64,000 nucleotides of DNA from Candidatus Nitrosopumilus sp. (GCF_028278985.1 NZ_JANQTA010000002.1:1-64000), one strand, 5' to 3'; numbered from the stretch's first letter, positions 8,559-18,860 are shown. A program made the numbers and translations. The notes: generated from the sequence alone by a model not told the origin.

Positions 8559-9653
8559 TTGCTTCCAATAAAGCATACGTTGTTTTTAGTATCAGGAGTA
8601 TCAAGTTTCATCATTTTCTATATGGGTATTGTCAATTACCTAACATCTGTTGAAGGAGTTACTGGAGTAATTTTGCTTATCTTTTCGGTATTTGTTGCAA
8701 CAGGTACTTTACTAGGAACAGTCTATATTTCCAGAAGTATTACAAAACCAATTGAGAAATTAGCTCAAAACATGACCGAATTTTCAAAACATAACAAAAT
8801 GACAGGAAAGAATCAAATCAAAACTAATGTCAAAGAAATTTTTGAATTAAATGAGAATTTTGAAAGTATGGGAGAAAAAGTAGAGACAACAATAGAAGTT
8901 CAAAATGAATATGTACAAAAGTTGAAAGATATGGATAGGAAAAAATTAGAATTTTCATCCATGGTATCTCATGAACTAAAAACACCTCTAGTCCCAATAC
9001 TTGGGTATGTTCAAATGTTGCAAAAAAAAGAATTGTTGGGAGATTTGAATGAAAAACAAACTGAAGCAGTAAATGAAATTTATTCATCAACTGTAAAATT
9101 ACAAAGACTAGTTGGAGATATCCTCACTACACAAAAATTAGATTTAGGAAAACTTGATTTTAATCAAGAAGAGATCAAAGTATCAGAATTATTAGAAAGT
9201 ATCATCAAAGAATTTACTCCAATAACAGAAGAAAAGAAAATTTTGCTCAACTTGGAAATGTTTGAGGATGTAAAGATATTCAGTGATAGAGATAGAATTA
9301 ATCAGGTATTTTCCAATTTAATCAAAAATGCAATTGATTTTGTCACTTCAGGCTCAGGAGTAGTTACAATCGGTTGTAGAGAAGACAAGGAATTTGTTAA
9401 ATTCTTTGTTCAAGACAATGGTGTCGGAATTTCAGATGAAAATCAGAAAGAGATTTTCAAGAAATTCTATCAAATTGACACCTCAACTAGTAGAAAAAGA
9501 AGCGGTAGTGGTCTAGGATTAGCTATCTGTAAGGGAATTATTGAAGGATTAGGAGGTCAAATATGGGTTAAAAGTGAAGAAAAAGTTCAAACAACATTTT
9601 TCTTTAAAATCCCAAAAAAACCTTTAACGATCACTGCAAAGGCTACAGAATAA
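8559..9653 (+). CDS. Membrane sensor histidine kinase (HAMP-HisKA-HATPase)
   Basis: Residues 1-70 hold two membrane helices with a very short loop between them, so sensing is probably in the membrane or cytoplasm. A HAMP-like linker (SRSITKPIEKLAQNMTEF) follows, then HisKA with the phospho-accepting His in SHELKTPLVPILGYVQML (~145), and a HATPase domain with N box (NLIKNAIDF), G1 box (DNGVGI), F box and G2 box (GSGLGLAI). The start is a TTG preceded by a purine-rich GGACGGAG, one of the few sites here that could act as a ribosome binding site. It is the third gene of the TrmB-receiver-kinase operon. Confidence 0.92.
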   Translation: MLPIKHTLFLVSGVSSFIIFYMGIVNYLTSVEGVTGVILLIFSVFVATGTLLGTVYISRSITKPIEKLAQNMTEFSKHNKMTGKNQIKTNVKEIFELNENFESMGEKVETTIEVQNEYVQKLKDMDRKKLEFSSMVSHELKTPLVPILGYVQMLQKKELLGDLNEKQTEAVNEIYSSTVKLQRLVGDILTTQKLDLGKLDFNQEEIKVSELLESIIKEFTPITEEKKILLNLEMFEDVKIFSDRDRINQVFSNLIKNAIDFVTSGSGVVTIGCREDKEFVKFFVQDNGVGISDENQKEIFKKFYQIDTSTSRKRSGSGLGLAICKGIIEGLGGQIWVKSEEKVQTTFFFKIPKKPLTITAKATE

Positions 9654-9744
9654 AACAAACAAATTTTTCTTTTAACCTTTACGCACAATAAAACCGGATA
9701 ATTTCTTCGCGGATTTTAAATGAAAAAATATCAAAAATATCTTA

Positions 9745-10662
9745 ATGAGAAAGAATAGGTATGGGCTTTACTCATTTGCAATATTTGCATTACTAGTAAG
9801 TTCAATCTCTACTCCTGTGTTTGCCGAAGTAACTACACTAACAACAAACCAAAATTCATTTTTGAAAGGAGATAGGATCACTTTTTCAGGAAATGTTGAG
9901 ATGGGTGATACAGGATTAATCACTATTGTAATTAGAGACAATAATGAAAAATTTGTAATGCTATCTCAAGCAATTATCAATTCAGATAATACTTTTGAAA
10001 AGATTGTTGATATTGATAACAAATTCTCAAATCATGGTTTCCATAATGCAACAGGATTTATCCTAAACATGTCAAAAGGAGTCACATCTAGTTTTGGTGT
10101 TTCACAAACTGGCGTACATCTAATATCTCAAGAAGTAATTGAGGAAGAACCAATTCCAGAGCCAGTTGTAGAGAAGGGGTTAGCTGATTTTGTTGATTTG
10201 AATAAAGAACCTGTGTATTATGTGGAAAGATACTATACAGAACCAGCATACAAGAGTTGGTTTGATAGAAACTACCCTGGAATGACTATAGAAGAAGCAG
10301 TAGGATATGAGGGAGAGATTGTACAGTTTACATCCAAAGTTAAAGATATCATAGATACTGAAATTATTCCTGAAGCTGAGGCAATTTCAGTATCAACAAC
10401 TGAAGAAGAAAATGATAATCCTGAAATTGCACAAATAGTATTAGCCATTGCAGGATTGGGAATATTATTTGGAGCAGTATATGGAATCAAACAAAAAGTA
10501 GATGATAACTCAAAACAAATTTCCATTAATAGAGATACCATTAGAAAAAAAATAATTCATCCAATCATTGGAGATTCTCCAAAAGATATTCTTCAAACAA
10601 GATTAGCTAAAGGTGAGATTTCAGTTGAAGAATTTGAAAGGTTATCTGAAAAATTAAGGTAG
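9745..10662 (+). CDS. Secreted membrane-anchored protein with C-terminal SHOCT-like tail
   Basis: A signal peptide (LYSFAIFALLVSSISTPVFAE) precedes a beta-rich domain of about 110 residues (NQNSFLKGDRITFSGNVEM..., a carboxypeptidase-regulatory or Ig-like fold by pattern). An acidic Pro/Glu linker, a helical region, and one membrane helix near 235-255 (IVLAIAGLGILFGAVYGI) follow. The cytoplasmic end (DILQTRLAKGEISVEEFERL) matches the short SHOCT pattern. A TATA-like stretch 25-30 nt upstream suggests a leaderless transcript. This architecture is common among archaeal surface proteins; the function is unknown. Confidence 0.75.
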   Translation: MRKNRYGLYSFAIFALLVSSISTPVFAEVTTLTTNQNSFLKGDRITFSGNVEMGDTGLITIVIRDNNEKFVMLSQAIINSDNTFEKIVDIDNKFSNHGFHNATGFILNMSKGVTSSFGVSQTGVHLISQEVIEEEPIPEPVVEKGLADFVDLNKEPVYYVERYYTEPAYKSWFDRNYPGMTIEEAVGYEGEIVQFTSKVKDIIDTEIIPEAEAISVSTTEEENDNPEIAQIVLAIAGLGILFGAVYGIKQKVDDNSKQISINRDTIRKKIIHPIIGDSPKDILQTRLAKGEISVEEFERLSEKLR

Positions 10663-12018
10663 TTTTGTAGTGATTATTTCAGTAGAACGAGTTTGTAATG
10701 TTGGAAGAGTTTGTTGTTTTAGATCATTAAAGAATTTCTCAATCATTTGAATTCCTGAAACTATCTTTGGAGCATTGTTTTTTACAAATTCTATTCTATC
10801 TGATGCATTCTTTGGTTTATTTTCAATATATTCATCAAAAACTTGAGCGCCATCATAATCTACAAATGCTATTCTTGCACTAAAGTCATTTCTCTCTAAA
10901 ACTAGACTGTCTCCACCTACAATTGCTGTGTGATATGGATGAACGATTAGTGCTTCAGATAATTTCTGAGACGTGTTAATTTTTGCCTCATGTAATACTG
11001 AAGAAAATCCATTAAAATCAGCTAGAAGATAAAATGTAGATTCTGGTTTTGTTGCTTTAACACCATCAATTGATGATAATGCATGATAAGTATAATCACC
11101 CATAATATGATGAATGTTTCTTGTAACTTCAAAATATTCATCCATTTCTCTACTAATTTCAAATCCTGCAACTGCAGCATGTTGAATTGGTGTCGTTACT
11201 GATGTGTATTCAGTTGCAAGGATTTTCTTAAACTGTGCTTTCAAATCCATAGCATGTTGTGGCATAATCACATATCCTAACCTATAGCCACCAGCAGCAT
11301 GGGATTTTGATAATCCATTTGTAACAAATGTTCCTTCAGGGTAAATCTTTCCCATACTAACAAATTTAGAAAACTCATATGTTGTTTGAGCATAAATTTC
11401 ATCAGAGATTACTGCAATGTTTAACTCTCTACAAACATCAGCAATTGCTTCGAGTTCAGATTTATCATAAAGCATCCCAGTTGGGTTGTGAGGATTATTT
11501 AAGATGAGAATTTTTTGTCTGTCTTGCAATCGTAATGCTAATTTTCTCAGGTCTTGTGGCGCAATTTTCTTATTTGCTCTTGTTGGTAACATGTGATAAT
11601 TTTTCTTCAAAAATCTGATTTGAGGAAGATATCCTAACCATGCAGGGGTTGGGAGAATTACAGTACCGTGTAAAATTTCTAATAAATTAAAAATCAATTC
11701 TTTGGTTCCAGGGCCTACAAAAATTCTATCTGGAGATACATCTATTCCAAAATAATGTTTATTGTATTTTGAAATTGCATTTCTCAATTCAGGAATTCCA
11801 GATACTGCTGCATATTCTCCCTTGTGGGCATTTTTGATCAATGCACCTTGAACTAATCTAGGTACAGGAAATGGTGATTGACCGAATGCAAAGCCGTAGA
11901 ATCCAAATCCACATTCAGGATGAGTACAATTTGAGTGAAATTCTTGCAAAAATGTGTTCAATTTTAGGTTCTCAGGCATCTCTATGTCTTCTACCTGCTG
12001 GTCTACTACGAATCTCAA
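10654..12018 (-). CDS. PLP-dependent class I/II aminotransferase
   Basis: A fold-type I aminotransferase of 454 residues. The NNPHNPTG motif, the ISDEIYAQTTYE segment that binds the pyridine ring, and the PLP lysine in NGLSKSHAAGGYRLGYV are visible, and a later Arg for the substrate carboxylate is expected in the C-terminal half (DFSARIAFVD). The substrate cannot be named from sequence; aspartate, alanine or aromatic amino acids are possible. It is convergent with and overlaps the upstream plus-strand gene by 9 nt. At 454 residues it is longer than typical (~390), mainly through N- and C-terminal extensions. Confidence 0.85.
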   Translation of the reverse strand: MRFVVDQQVEDIEMPENLKLNTFLQEFHSNCTHPECGFGFYGFAFGQSPFPVPRLVQGALIKNAHKGEYAAVSGIPELRNAISKYNKHYFGIDVSPDRIFVGPGTKELIFNLLEILHGTVILPTPAWLGYLPQIRFLKKNYHMLPTRANKKIAPQDLRKLALRLQDRQKILILNNPHNPTGMLYDKSELEAIADVCRELNIAVISDEIYAQTTYEFSKFVSMGKIYPEGTFVTNGLSKSHAAGGYRLGYVIMPQHAMDLKAQFKKILATEYTSVTTPIQHAAVAGFEISREMDEYFEVTRNIHHIMGDYTYHALSSIDGVKATKPESTFYLLADFNGFSSVLHEAKINTSQKLSEALIVHPYHTAIVGGDSLVLERNDFSARIAFVDYDGAQVFDEYIENKPKNASDRIEFVKNNAPKIVSGIQMIEKFFNDLKQQTLPTLQTRSTEIITTKLP

Positions 12019-12087
12019 CGGCTAGTATTTTCCATTTTGATTATTACATTAAACGTGAATTAGATGGCATTAACAAGTTAGCATTTG

Positions 12088-14013
12088 TTAACCTAGTCTA
12101 GGAATTTCTTCTAATATTTGAGGATTTTCTAAAGAAGACAAATCACCCAATTCTTTTCCTAGTAATTTTGATTTTAGTAATCGTCTTAGGATTTTTCCAG
12201 TTCTTGTTTTTGGCAAATCAGATATTTGGTAGATGTGCTTTGGTCTAGCTAATTTTCCAATTTTTTCAGATACAAAATTTGAAATTTCATCAGTTAGATT
12301 TTCGTTTGTTTTTTCATCTGGAACAAAAAATAATACAATTGCTTCTCCAGTAATTTCGTCAGGGATTGCAATTGAAGCGGCATCAGATATTTTTGTATGG
12401 GAAATAACCGTATGTTCAATTTCAGCAGTACTCAAACGATGTCCTGAAACATTAATGACATCATCAGTTCGTCCACGCATATACCATAGATTGTCTTTAT
12501 CTACGAAAACGTAATCTCCATGAAACCAAATATTTTCAAATCGTGACCAATATGTTTCAATGAATCTTTCATTGTCATTTAGTAATCCTCTAGTCATTCC
12601 AGGCCATGGTGATTTTATTACAAGATATCCATTTTCATTTCTTACAGGATTTTGATCATCATCAACTACATCTAAGTGCATTCCAGGAACAGGAATTCCA
12701 ACAGTTGATGGTTTTAGTTTCATTCCAGGAAATACAGATAACATAGCACCACCAATTTCAGTTCCTCCAGATAAATTCATAATAGGAATTTTCTTGTTTC
12801 CAATTTTTTCAAATAACCACCACCAAGAATCCTCATCCAGTGGTTCACCAGTAGTAGGAATATTTCTGATTTTATCTAATGAATATGTTTCAAGTGGCTC
12901 TTCATTATTTTTCTTAAACAATCTTGTCGCAGTAGGAGAAATTCCAAATATTGTTGCATGATAATCAGATAGCATTTTCCAAATACGTTCAGAATTTGGA
13001 AAATCTAATGCACCATCATAAATTACTGAACTTGCTCCCATTATCAACAAACCATAAACATTCCATACCAATCCTGTAATCCATCCAATATCAGCAGGCC
13101 AAAATAACACATCATTTGAGCGTAAATCTATCAAATATGCAGCCTGATGACCAGCAAATACGGAAAAACCACCATGTGTATGGACTACTCCTTTTGGTTT
13201 TCCAGTGGTGCCTGAAGTATACAAAATAAACAATGGCTCTTCAGAATCCATAATTTCTGTAGGGCAATTATCAGATTGAGATGAAATTAAATCAGAATAA
13301 AAAATTAGTTTATTGGATTTTTCATAAGAATCAATATTCTTGTAATTTACAACAATAGTTTTTTCAACTGATGTATCTTCCAAAGCTTTGTTTACAGAAT
13401 TTTTTTGAGAGATAGGTTTCCCTTTTCTGTGAAAACCATCAGAAACAAATAAAATTTTAGCATTACAGTCTTTTAGTCTAACATGCAATGATTCAGTGCT
13501 GTATCCTGAAAAAATCACAGTTTGAATGGCACCAATTTTTGCTGAAGCCAAAATAGCTACAATTGCTTCTTCAATCATAGGAAGATAAATTGCAACAACA
13601 TCGCCTCGTTTTACACCAAGGGATTTTAGACCATTTGCTAATTTTGATACTTGTTGATCAAGTTCAAAATATGTTAGAGTTTTTACGGTATTATCTTCTG
13701 AAACAAAATGATATGCAATTTTATCTGATGTTTCTTTGACAAATTTTTCAACAGAAGAAGAATAGATGTTTGTTTTTCCATCAATAAACCATTTTGACCA
13801 CATTATCCCTTTTGAAGAATCTAAAATTTTTGAATAAGGAGAATTCCAGACTATTCCAACATCTTTTGAAACTGCTTCCCAATACCATTCTAGATCATTT
13901 TTTGATTTTTCAGATAATTCATCTAAAGATGAAATTCCATATTGTTTCATGAATTTGTGTATGTTTGATTCTTTGATTTGTTGCTCTGTTGGAATAAATT
14001 CAAACTTTGACAA
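12088..14013 (-). CDS. AMP-forming acyl-CoA synthetase (acetyl-CoA synthetase-like)
   Basis: A 641-residue ANL-superfamily enzyme that activates a short carboxylate with ATP and CoA. It has the ACAS N-terminal region (DLEWYWEAVSKDVGIVW), the P-loop-like LFILYTSGTTGKPKGVVHTHGG (~265), NLSGGTEIG, the hinge HGDYVFVD...MRGRTDDVINVSGHRL, and the acetyl-accepting Lys in LPKTRTGKILRRLL near the C-terminus. Length and order fit acetyl-/propionyl-CoA synthetases. In this group it could act in acetate assimilation or supply the 3-hydroxypropionate/4-hydroxybutyrate cycle; sequence alone does not settle the substrate. Confidence 0.88.
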   Translation of the reverse strand: MSKFEFIPTEQQIKESNIHKFMKQYGISSLDELSEKSKNDLEWYWEAVSKDVGIVWNSPYSKILDSSKGIMWSKWFIDGKTNIYSSSVEKFVKETSDKIAYHFVSEDNTVKTLTYFELDQQVSKLANGLKSLGVKRGDVVAIYLPMIEEAIVAILASAKIGAIQTVIFSGYSTESLHVRLKDCNAKILFVSDGFHRKGKPISQKNSVNKALEDTSVEKTIVVNYKNIDSYEKSNKLIFYSDLISSQSDNCPTEIMDSEEPLFILYTSGTTGKPKGVVHTHGGFSVFAGHQAAYLIDLRSNDVLFWPADIGWITGLVWNVYGLLIMGASSVIYDGALDFPNSERIWKMLSDYHATIFGISPTATRLFKKNNEEPLETYSLDKIRNIPTTGEPLDEDSWWWLFEKIGNKKIPIMNLSGGTEIGGAMLSVFPGMKLKPSTVGIPVPGMHLDVVDDDQNPVRNENGYLVIKSPWPGMTRGLLNDNERFIETYWSRFENIWFHGDYVFVDKDNLWYMRGRTDDVINVSGHRLSTAEIEHTVISHTKISDAASIAIPDEITGEAIVLFFVPDEKTNENLTDEISNFVSEKIGKLARPKHIYQISDLPKTRTGKILRRLLKSKLLGKELGDLSSLENPQILEEIPRLG

Positions 14014-14052
14014 TTACCAACTGTCTCTCAAAGCAAGTAAAAAAAGTTCAGA

Positions 14053-14316
14053 TTAAGAAATATCAATACCAAGACGTCTAGCGCATGCTATTGCTGATTT
14101 TCCATCATCTTCAGAAATTCCAGCCCTTTCAAATTGCTTAGTTCTGTCATTTCCTGTAAATCTGGTATTTTCATGATAATACTCTCGTAAAATGGGGCCA
14201 ATTTGCTCATCTAATTGAGTTTTTGTAGCCTCATTCATGCCTGCCTGTAAAATAGTCGCATCAGATGTAGCTAAAATTTTGATAAATTCAATGTTTTCTA
14301 GTGATAATTCAGACAT
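14053..14316 (-). CDS. Small conserved-looking protein after gatB, function unknown
   Basis: An 87-residue soluble protein, not recognised. The stop of gatB abuts its start (shared base 14316), so it belongs to the aspS-gatCAB transcription unit. It is predicted mostly helical, with charged middle segments (PILREYYHENTRFTGNDRTKQFE) and a C-terminal helix ending ACARRLGIDIS. Its position suggests a link to tRNA-dependent amidation or translation, but that rests on context only. Confidence 0.7.
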   Translation of the reverse strand: MSELSLENIEFIKILATSDATILQAGMNEATKTQLDEQIGPILREYYHENTRFTGNDRTKQFERAGISEDDGKSAIACARRLGIDIS

Positions 14317-15722
14317 CAGACTCCAATCTCTTTTTTGAGCAAATCAAGTGTTAATTTAGGATCTGCTTTTCCTTTGGTCTTTTGCATTACTTTTCCTACC
14401 AAGAAATTAACGGTTTGAGGGTTTGATTTTGCTTGCTCTACTGCTTGAAATTCTTCAGAAATTACTTCTCGAATAATTTTTATTAATTCAGATTCATCAG
14501 ATACATTTCCTAAATCTAATTCAGATATAATATGAGACAAATCCTTTCCTGTTTTTACAATCTCATATAATGCATTTTTTGCAGAGTTTCTTGAAATTTT
14601 ATTTGATTGAATGGTTTCTGCTAAATCTTTAAGATGTTTTGGCGTAATTTTTGATGCCTCTCGTTTTTCTCTTGTATCAACTAGGCCCATCAAGTCAGTT
14701 GTGATAATATTTGCAATTTCTTTTGCAGTAGACTCTGAATGTGATTCTTCAAATAAATCAGAATAAAATTTGTCTGAAGATAAAACATCAGCAACTTGTG
14801 AAGGAATGTTGTACTTTGATACATATCGTTCTTTTTTAGAACTAATGCTTTCGGGCATTTCAGATTTTAACTTGTCATGAATTTCAGATTCAATTGTGAC
14901 CCAAGGGATATCTCCTTCTAAAAAGTATCTGTAATCTAATGCTTCTTCTTTTGAACGAGATGAGATTGTAATTTTTCTTTTATCATCCCAATGTCGCGTC
15001 TCTTGTGCAATTTCAATTTCTCTTGAATGAAGGCTTTCTTGTCTAGTAATTTCAAAATGAACTGCTTTTTCTAAATCATGAAATGAACCAATGTTTTTAA
15101 TTTCAACTTTTTTGCCACCTTCAATTGAAACATTTGCGTCAGCTCTCATTGCGCCTTCCAAGCTAGGATCAGATACACCAAGATTTTCTAGTAAATCAGA
15201 TAGTATGTTCAAAAATTCTCTAACTTGTTTTGGACCATCAAAATCTGGCTCTGTTACAATTTCTACTAATGGGGTTCCTGCACGGTTATAATCAACTAAT
15301 GTAATCTGATTTTTTGATGAACTTCCTTCGTAAATCAGGCGTCCTGGGTCTTCTTCAAGTTGAATTCTAGTGATTCTAATCTCCTTATCGCCAACCATTA
15401 CAGAACCAGTGCCACCAATACTGGTATCTCCATAGATATTCAATTGAGTAATTTGGAAGTTTTTTGGCAAATCAGGATAGAAGTAATTTTTTCTAAAAAA
15501 AGCAATTTTTTTAGGAGTACTGCAATTTAGAGCCATTGCAATCATTGTTGCCTTCTTTACTGCTTCTTGATTTAATCTAGGCAAACTTCCAGGCAGTCCC
15601 ATGCATACAGGACAGATATTTTCATTTATTTCAAATTCTCGATAGTTTGCCTTACATGGACAAAATAATTTGCTTTGAAGATTTGTTAATTGGCAGTGAA
15701 TTTCCAAACCAATTTTTGTCAT
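14316..15722 (-). CDS. gatB: Asp-tRNA(Asn)/Glu-tRNA(Gln) amidotransferase subunit B
   Basis: The tRNA-binding, kinase-like subunit of GatCAB, which phosphorylates the Asp or Glu on mischarged tRNA before amidation. The N-terminal GLEIHCQL, the FFRKNYFYPDLPKNFQI segment and the metal-site Cys cluster (CPC...CPVC near 22-41) are visible, and the YqeY-like tail domain ends at the C-terminus (VGKVMQKTKGKADPKL). At 468 residues it has normal length. It overlaps gatA by 4 nt, and the operon order is aspS-gatC-gatA-gatB. Confidence 0.95.
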   Translation of the reverse strand: MTKIGLEIHCQLTNLQSKLFCPCKANYREFEINENICPVCMGLPGSLPRLNQEAVKKATMIAMALNCSTPKKIAFFRKNYFYPDLPKNFQITQLNIYGDTSIGGTGSVMVGDKEIRITRIQLEEDPGRLIYEGSSSKNQITLVDYNRAGTPLVEIVTEPDFDGPKQVREFLNILSDLLENLGVSDPSLEGAMRADANVSIEGGKKVEIKNIGSFHDLEKAVHFEITRQESLHSREIEIAQETRHWDDKRKITISSRSKEEALDYRYFLEGDIPWVTIESEIHDKLKSEMPESISSKKERYVSKYNIPSQVADVLSSDKFYSDLFEESHSESTAKEIANIITTDLMGLVDTREKREASKITPKHLKDLAETIQSNKISRNSAKNALYEIVKTGKDLSHIISELDLGNVSDESELIKIIREVISEEFQAVEQAKSNPQTVNFLVGKVMQKTKGKADPKLTLDLLKKEIGV

Positions 15723-17164
15723 AATGGTACCTCCGGAAGTTTTACTGTCTGTTCAAGTGCATAAGCTGCTTGCAATAGCATCTTATCATTCATGGAATTT
15801 GCCAATAATTGAATTCCAATTGGTAATCCATTTGAAACCGCATATGGCACTGATATTGCAGGTTTTCCAGTAAGATTTGCAGTTACAGTGTTAATGTCTA
15901 CTAGAAATAGGGAAACAGGATCATCAATCTTCTCACCAATCTTAAATGGTAAAATTGGAACAGTTGGAGCAATTAACAAATCAAATTTTTTGAATGCCTC
16001 ATCAATTTCTTTGGTTAATTTACTTTTGACTTTTAGTGCTTTAAGAAAATATTTCCCTGCTTGTCCTGCAGATGGAACAAATCCTCCTAAAATCATTCTT
16101 CTTGTAACTTCAGGTCCAAACTTTTTCCTAGCTTTTTCAATGTAAGAGTTAAACTCGTAACCTTCAACTGGGAAATCATAACCATATCTCAAGTTATCAT
16201 ATCTTGCAAGATTACTTCCTGCTTCAGTTGCTGTAATTGTATAATATGCAGCAACTGAATATTTTACCATATCAAGTGATACTTCTTCGCATGTTGCACC
16301 AAGACTTTCAAGTTTTGAGATAGCATCTTTTGTTGCAGACATTACTGCAGGATCAGTACCTTCAGCAATCATTTCTTTGATGATGCCTATCTTTTTACCC
16401 TCAATTCCAGCCTCAATTTCTCCTAGATAGTCTTCATTGTGATTATCAACAGTAGTGTTATCATTAGGATCAAGACCAGTAATCAGATTTAGTAGAAATG
16501 CAGTATCCTTTACTGTTCTAGTCAAGGGTCCAATCTGTTCAATACTGTTTGCATATGAAATTAACCCAAATCTGCTAATCAATCCATAAGTTGGCTTGTA
16601 ACCCACATTACCACAAAAGCTTGCAGGGTTTCTAACAGAGCCACCCGTATCAGAACCTAATGATGCAATGCATTCAAAAGCACTTACAGAAACTGCACTT
16701 CCGCCTGAAGACCCTCCTGGAATATATTCTGTGTTCCAGGGATTTTTGCTAGGACCATATGCACTAAACTCAGTAGTTAACCCCATTGCAAATTCATCCA
16801 TGTTTGCTTTTCCAATGAAAATTGCATCTTGTTGTTTTAATTTTGAAATTACAGTTGCATCGTATGGTGCGACAAAATTCTCCAACATTTTTGATGCACA
16901 AGTAGTAGTGCTATTTTTGATACACATGTTATCTTTAATGGATATAGGCATTCCAAAACATGCGCCTACTTTATCTCCAGATTTTATTTTCTTATCAATC
17001 TCTTTTGCTTGATTTACAGCATCATCATTTACTGAAAGAAATGCATGTAGTTTGTCATCAACAGATTTTATTCTATCAAGTGTTGTAGATACAAAATCTT
17101 CAGCAGAGATAGTTCCATTTTGTACTTGTTGTACATATTCTAAAGCAGAAATTTTAAGATTCAT
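15719..17164 (-). CDS. gatA: Asp-tRNA(Asn)/Glu-tRNA(Gln) amidotransferase subunit A (amidase)
   Basis: The glutaminase subunit of GatCAB, releasing ammonia from glutamine for transfer to the activated aminoacyl-tRNA. The amidase-signature triad is present: Lys in PISIKDNM, cis-Ser in the GSDTGGSVRNPASF segment, and the nucleophile Ser in IPGGSSGGSAVSV. Length (481) is normal. It shares one base with gatC and overlaps gatB by 4 nt, so the three subunits are translationally coupled. Confidence 0.96.
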   Translation of the reverse strand: MNLKISALEYVQQVQNGTISAEDFVSTTLDRIKSVDDKLHAFLSVNDDAVNQAKEIDKKIKSGDKVGACFGMPISIKDNMCIKNSTTTCASKMLENFVAPYDATVISKLKQQDAIFIGKANMDEFAMGLTTEFSAYGPSKNPWNTEYIPGGSSGGSAVSVSAFECIASLGSDTGGSVRNPASFCGNVGYKPTYGLISRFGLISYANSIEQIGPLTRTVKDTAFLLNLITGLDPNDNTTVDNHNEDYLGEIEAGIEGKKIGIIKEMIAEGTDPAVMSATKDAISKLESLGATCEEVSLDMVKYSVAAYYTITATEAGSNLARYDNLRYGYDFPVEGYEFNSYIEKARKKFGPEVTRRMILGGFVPSAGQAGKYFLKALKVKSKLTKEIDEAFKKFDLLIAPTVPILPFKIGEKIDDPVSLFLVDINTVTANLTGKPAISVPYAVSNGLPIGIQLLANSMNDKMLLQAAYALEQTVKLPEVPL

Positions 17165-17430
17165 CAGGACATCTTTGGTGCTCTTACATAGGTGCCTTTG
17201 TAGTGGTTTAATTTTTCAATTAGTTTTTCATCAAATGGAATGTATTCATCATTTCTTAAATTTGAAATTGAAATTTCTTGTGTAGCAATCTCTTCATCTT
17301 CAACACCAGCAGAATCTAAAATATCAAAATAATCAATCATGGCATGAACTTTATCCACATATTCTTTATGATCAGTTACTTCAATTTTCATTAATTTAGC
17401 AACTTTTTGAATTTCTTCTTCAGTAACCAT
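17164..17430 (-). CDS. gatC: Asp-tRNA(Asn)/Glu-tRNA(Gln) amidotransferase subunit C
   Basis: The 88-residue linker subunit that wraps GatA and GatB. The typical opening VTEEEIQKVAKLMKIEV and the DYFDILDSAGVED region fit GatC, although the protein ends in a basic tail (KLNHYKGTYVRAPKM). It sits 9 nt after aspS and shares its final base with gatA. Confidence 0.92.
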   Translation of the reverse strand: MVTEEEIQKVAKLMKIEVTDHKEYVDKVHAMIDYFDILDSAGVEDEEIATQEISISNLRNDEYIPFDEKLIEKLNHYKGTYVRAPKMS

Positions 17431-17439
17431 TCACAACAC

Positions 17440-18750
17440 CTAAGGTGTTAATCTGTCAACATCTCTTGGATAAAATGTTACATCTCGGATGTTTTCTGTG
17501 CCTGTAAGAGCCATAATTAGTCTCTCAAGACCAATTCCACACCCAGCATGTGGGGGAACACCATAATCAAATGCTCCAAGATGATACTCAAATGCATCAG
17601 TGTTCATTCCTTTATTCTTCATTCTTTCAGCTAGCTCTCCTCTTTTTTCAATTCTTGTACTGCCAGAAGATAATTCAAGATCACCAAACATCAAGTCAAA
17701 GGATTCAGAAATCTTTGGATTAGACTTGCTGTCTTTAACATAGAATGGTTTTGGTGCTAAGGGCCAATCTTTGATAAAATAAAATCCTTCAAGACCAATT
17801 TTTTTGAGGTTTGATGGGTAAAGATCATCTCCCCATTCTGTTTTTGCACCAGCTTTTTGCATTTTATCAACTAAATCATCATAGGAATATTGTGGAATTG
17901 ATTCAGGAATTTCAGGTACTGTAAATTCGGTATCAGAGTTTTCTTTTACATAATCCTGTACAGTTTTAATAGAAATTTTGATTATATCTTCAATTCTTTG
18001 CATTACATCGTTGTAATCAACAAATGCTTCTTCCAAATCAATTGAAATTGCTTCAGCTAAATGTCGATTAGTTCTTGATGGTTCTGCTCTAAAGATAGGT
18101 GCAATTTCAAAAACTTTTTCAAAACTCATTGTTAATTGTTCTTTGTACAATTGTGGGCTTTGAGCTAAAAATGCCTCTTTGTTGTAATAAAAGATTGGGA
18201 ACAATGCAGCTCCACCTTCAGTAGCAGTTGCAATCATTTTAGGGGTATTGATTTCAGTGAATTGTTGTTCATTAAAGTAATCTCTTACTGATTTTAAGAC
18301 AAGACTTCGCGTATTGAAAATATGTTGTAATACTTTACGTCGTAAATCAATGGGTCTTACTTCTAATCTAGTATCAATATTTTTGACAGTCTTTGCCACA
18401 GACTCAAATGGAGGAATTTTTTCAACTTCTGAAAATACACGTAATTCTGAGGGTACAATTTCATATCCTACAGGAGATTTTTCAGAGACTTTTACCTTAC
18501 CAACAATAGCAATTGAAGAGTGAGATTTTAGAGAAGAGATTTTTTCACGAACGTCATCAGGACAATCTCCTTTCTTTGCAACAATTGGCAAATCGCCATA
18601 CTTGTCTCTAATTGTTGCAAAACTGATGTTTCCATGTCCACGAATAGTAACAACCCAGCCCATAATGGTAACATCTTGCCCATCTGTAGAAGAAGATAGA
18701 TCTTTAGAATAATGAGATCTTCTTAAATTTCCTAATTCAGTTTCGATCAT
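17440..18750 (-). CDS. aspS: Archaeal-type aspartyl-tRNA synthetase
   Basis: A class IIb synthetase of 436 residues. An N-terminal OB-fold anticodon-binding domain (about 1-100, MGWVVTIRGHGNISFATIRD) is followed by the catalytic core with motif 2 (FRAEPSRTNRHLAEAISIDLEEAF) and motif 3 (GCGIGLERLIMAL). Co-transcription with gatCAB suggests a non-discriminating enzyme that also charges tRNA-Asn with Asp, which GatCAB then amidates. That is an inference from context and is known for many archaea lacking AsnRS. Confidence 0.95.
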   Translation of the reverse strand: MIETELGNLRRSHYSKDLSSSTDGQDVTIMGWVVTIRGHGNISFATIRDKYGDLPIVAKKGDCPDDVREKISSLKSHSSIAIVGKVKVSEKSPVGYEIVPSELRVFSEVEKIPPFESVAKTVKNIDTRLEVRPIDLRRKVLQHIFNTRSLVLKSVRDYFNEQQFTEINTPKMIATATEGGAALFPIFYYNKEAFLAQSPQLYKEQLTMSFEKVFEIAPIFRAEPSRTNRHLAEAISIDLEEAFVDYNDVMQRIEDIIKISIKTVQDYVKENSDTEFTVPEIPESIPQYSYDDLVDKMQKAGAKTEWGDDLYPSNLKKIGLEGFYFIKDWPLAPKPFYVKDSKSNPKISESFDLMFGDLELSSGSTRIEKRGELAERMKNKGMNTDAFEYHLGAFDYGVPPHAGCGIGLERLIMALTGTENIRDVTFYPRDVDRLTP

Positions 18751-18860
18751 AATTTACATACTCCATATTTCATGGTGTAATTAATTTTTATACAAAATAG
18801 TGCACTAAAACCGTAATTTTCATAATGCTTATAGCCAGTAGTAAATTGAGGCAAATTAAG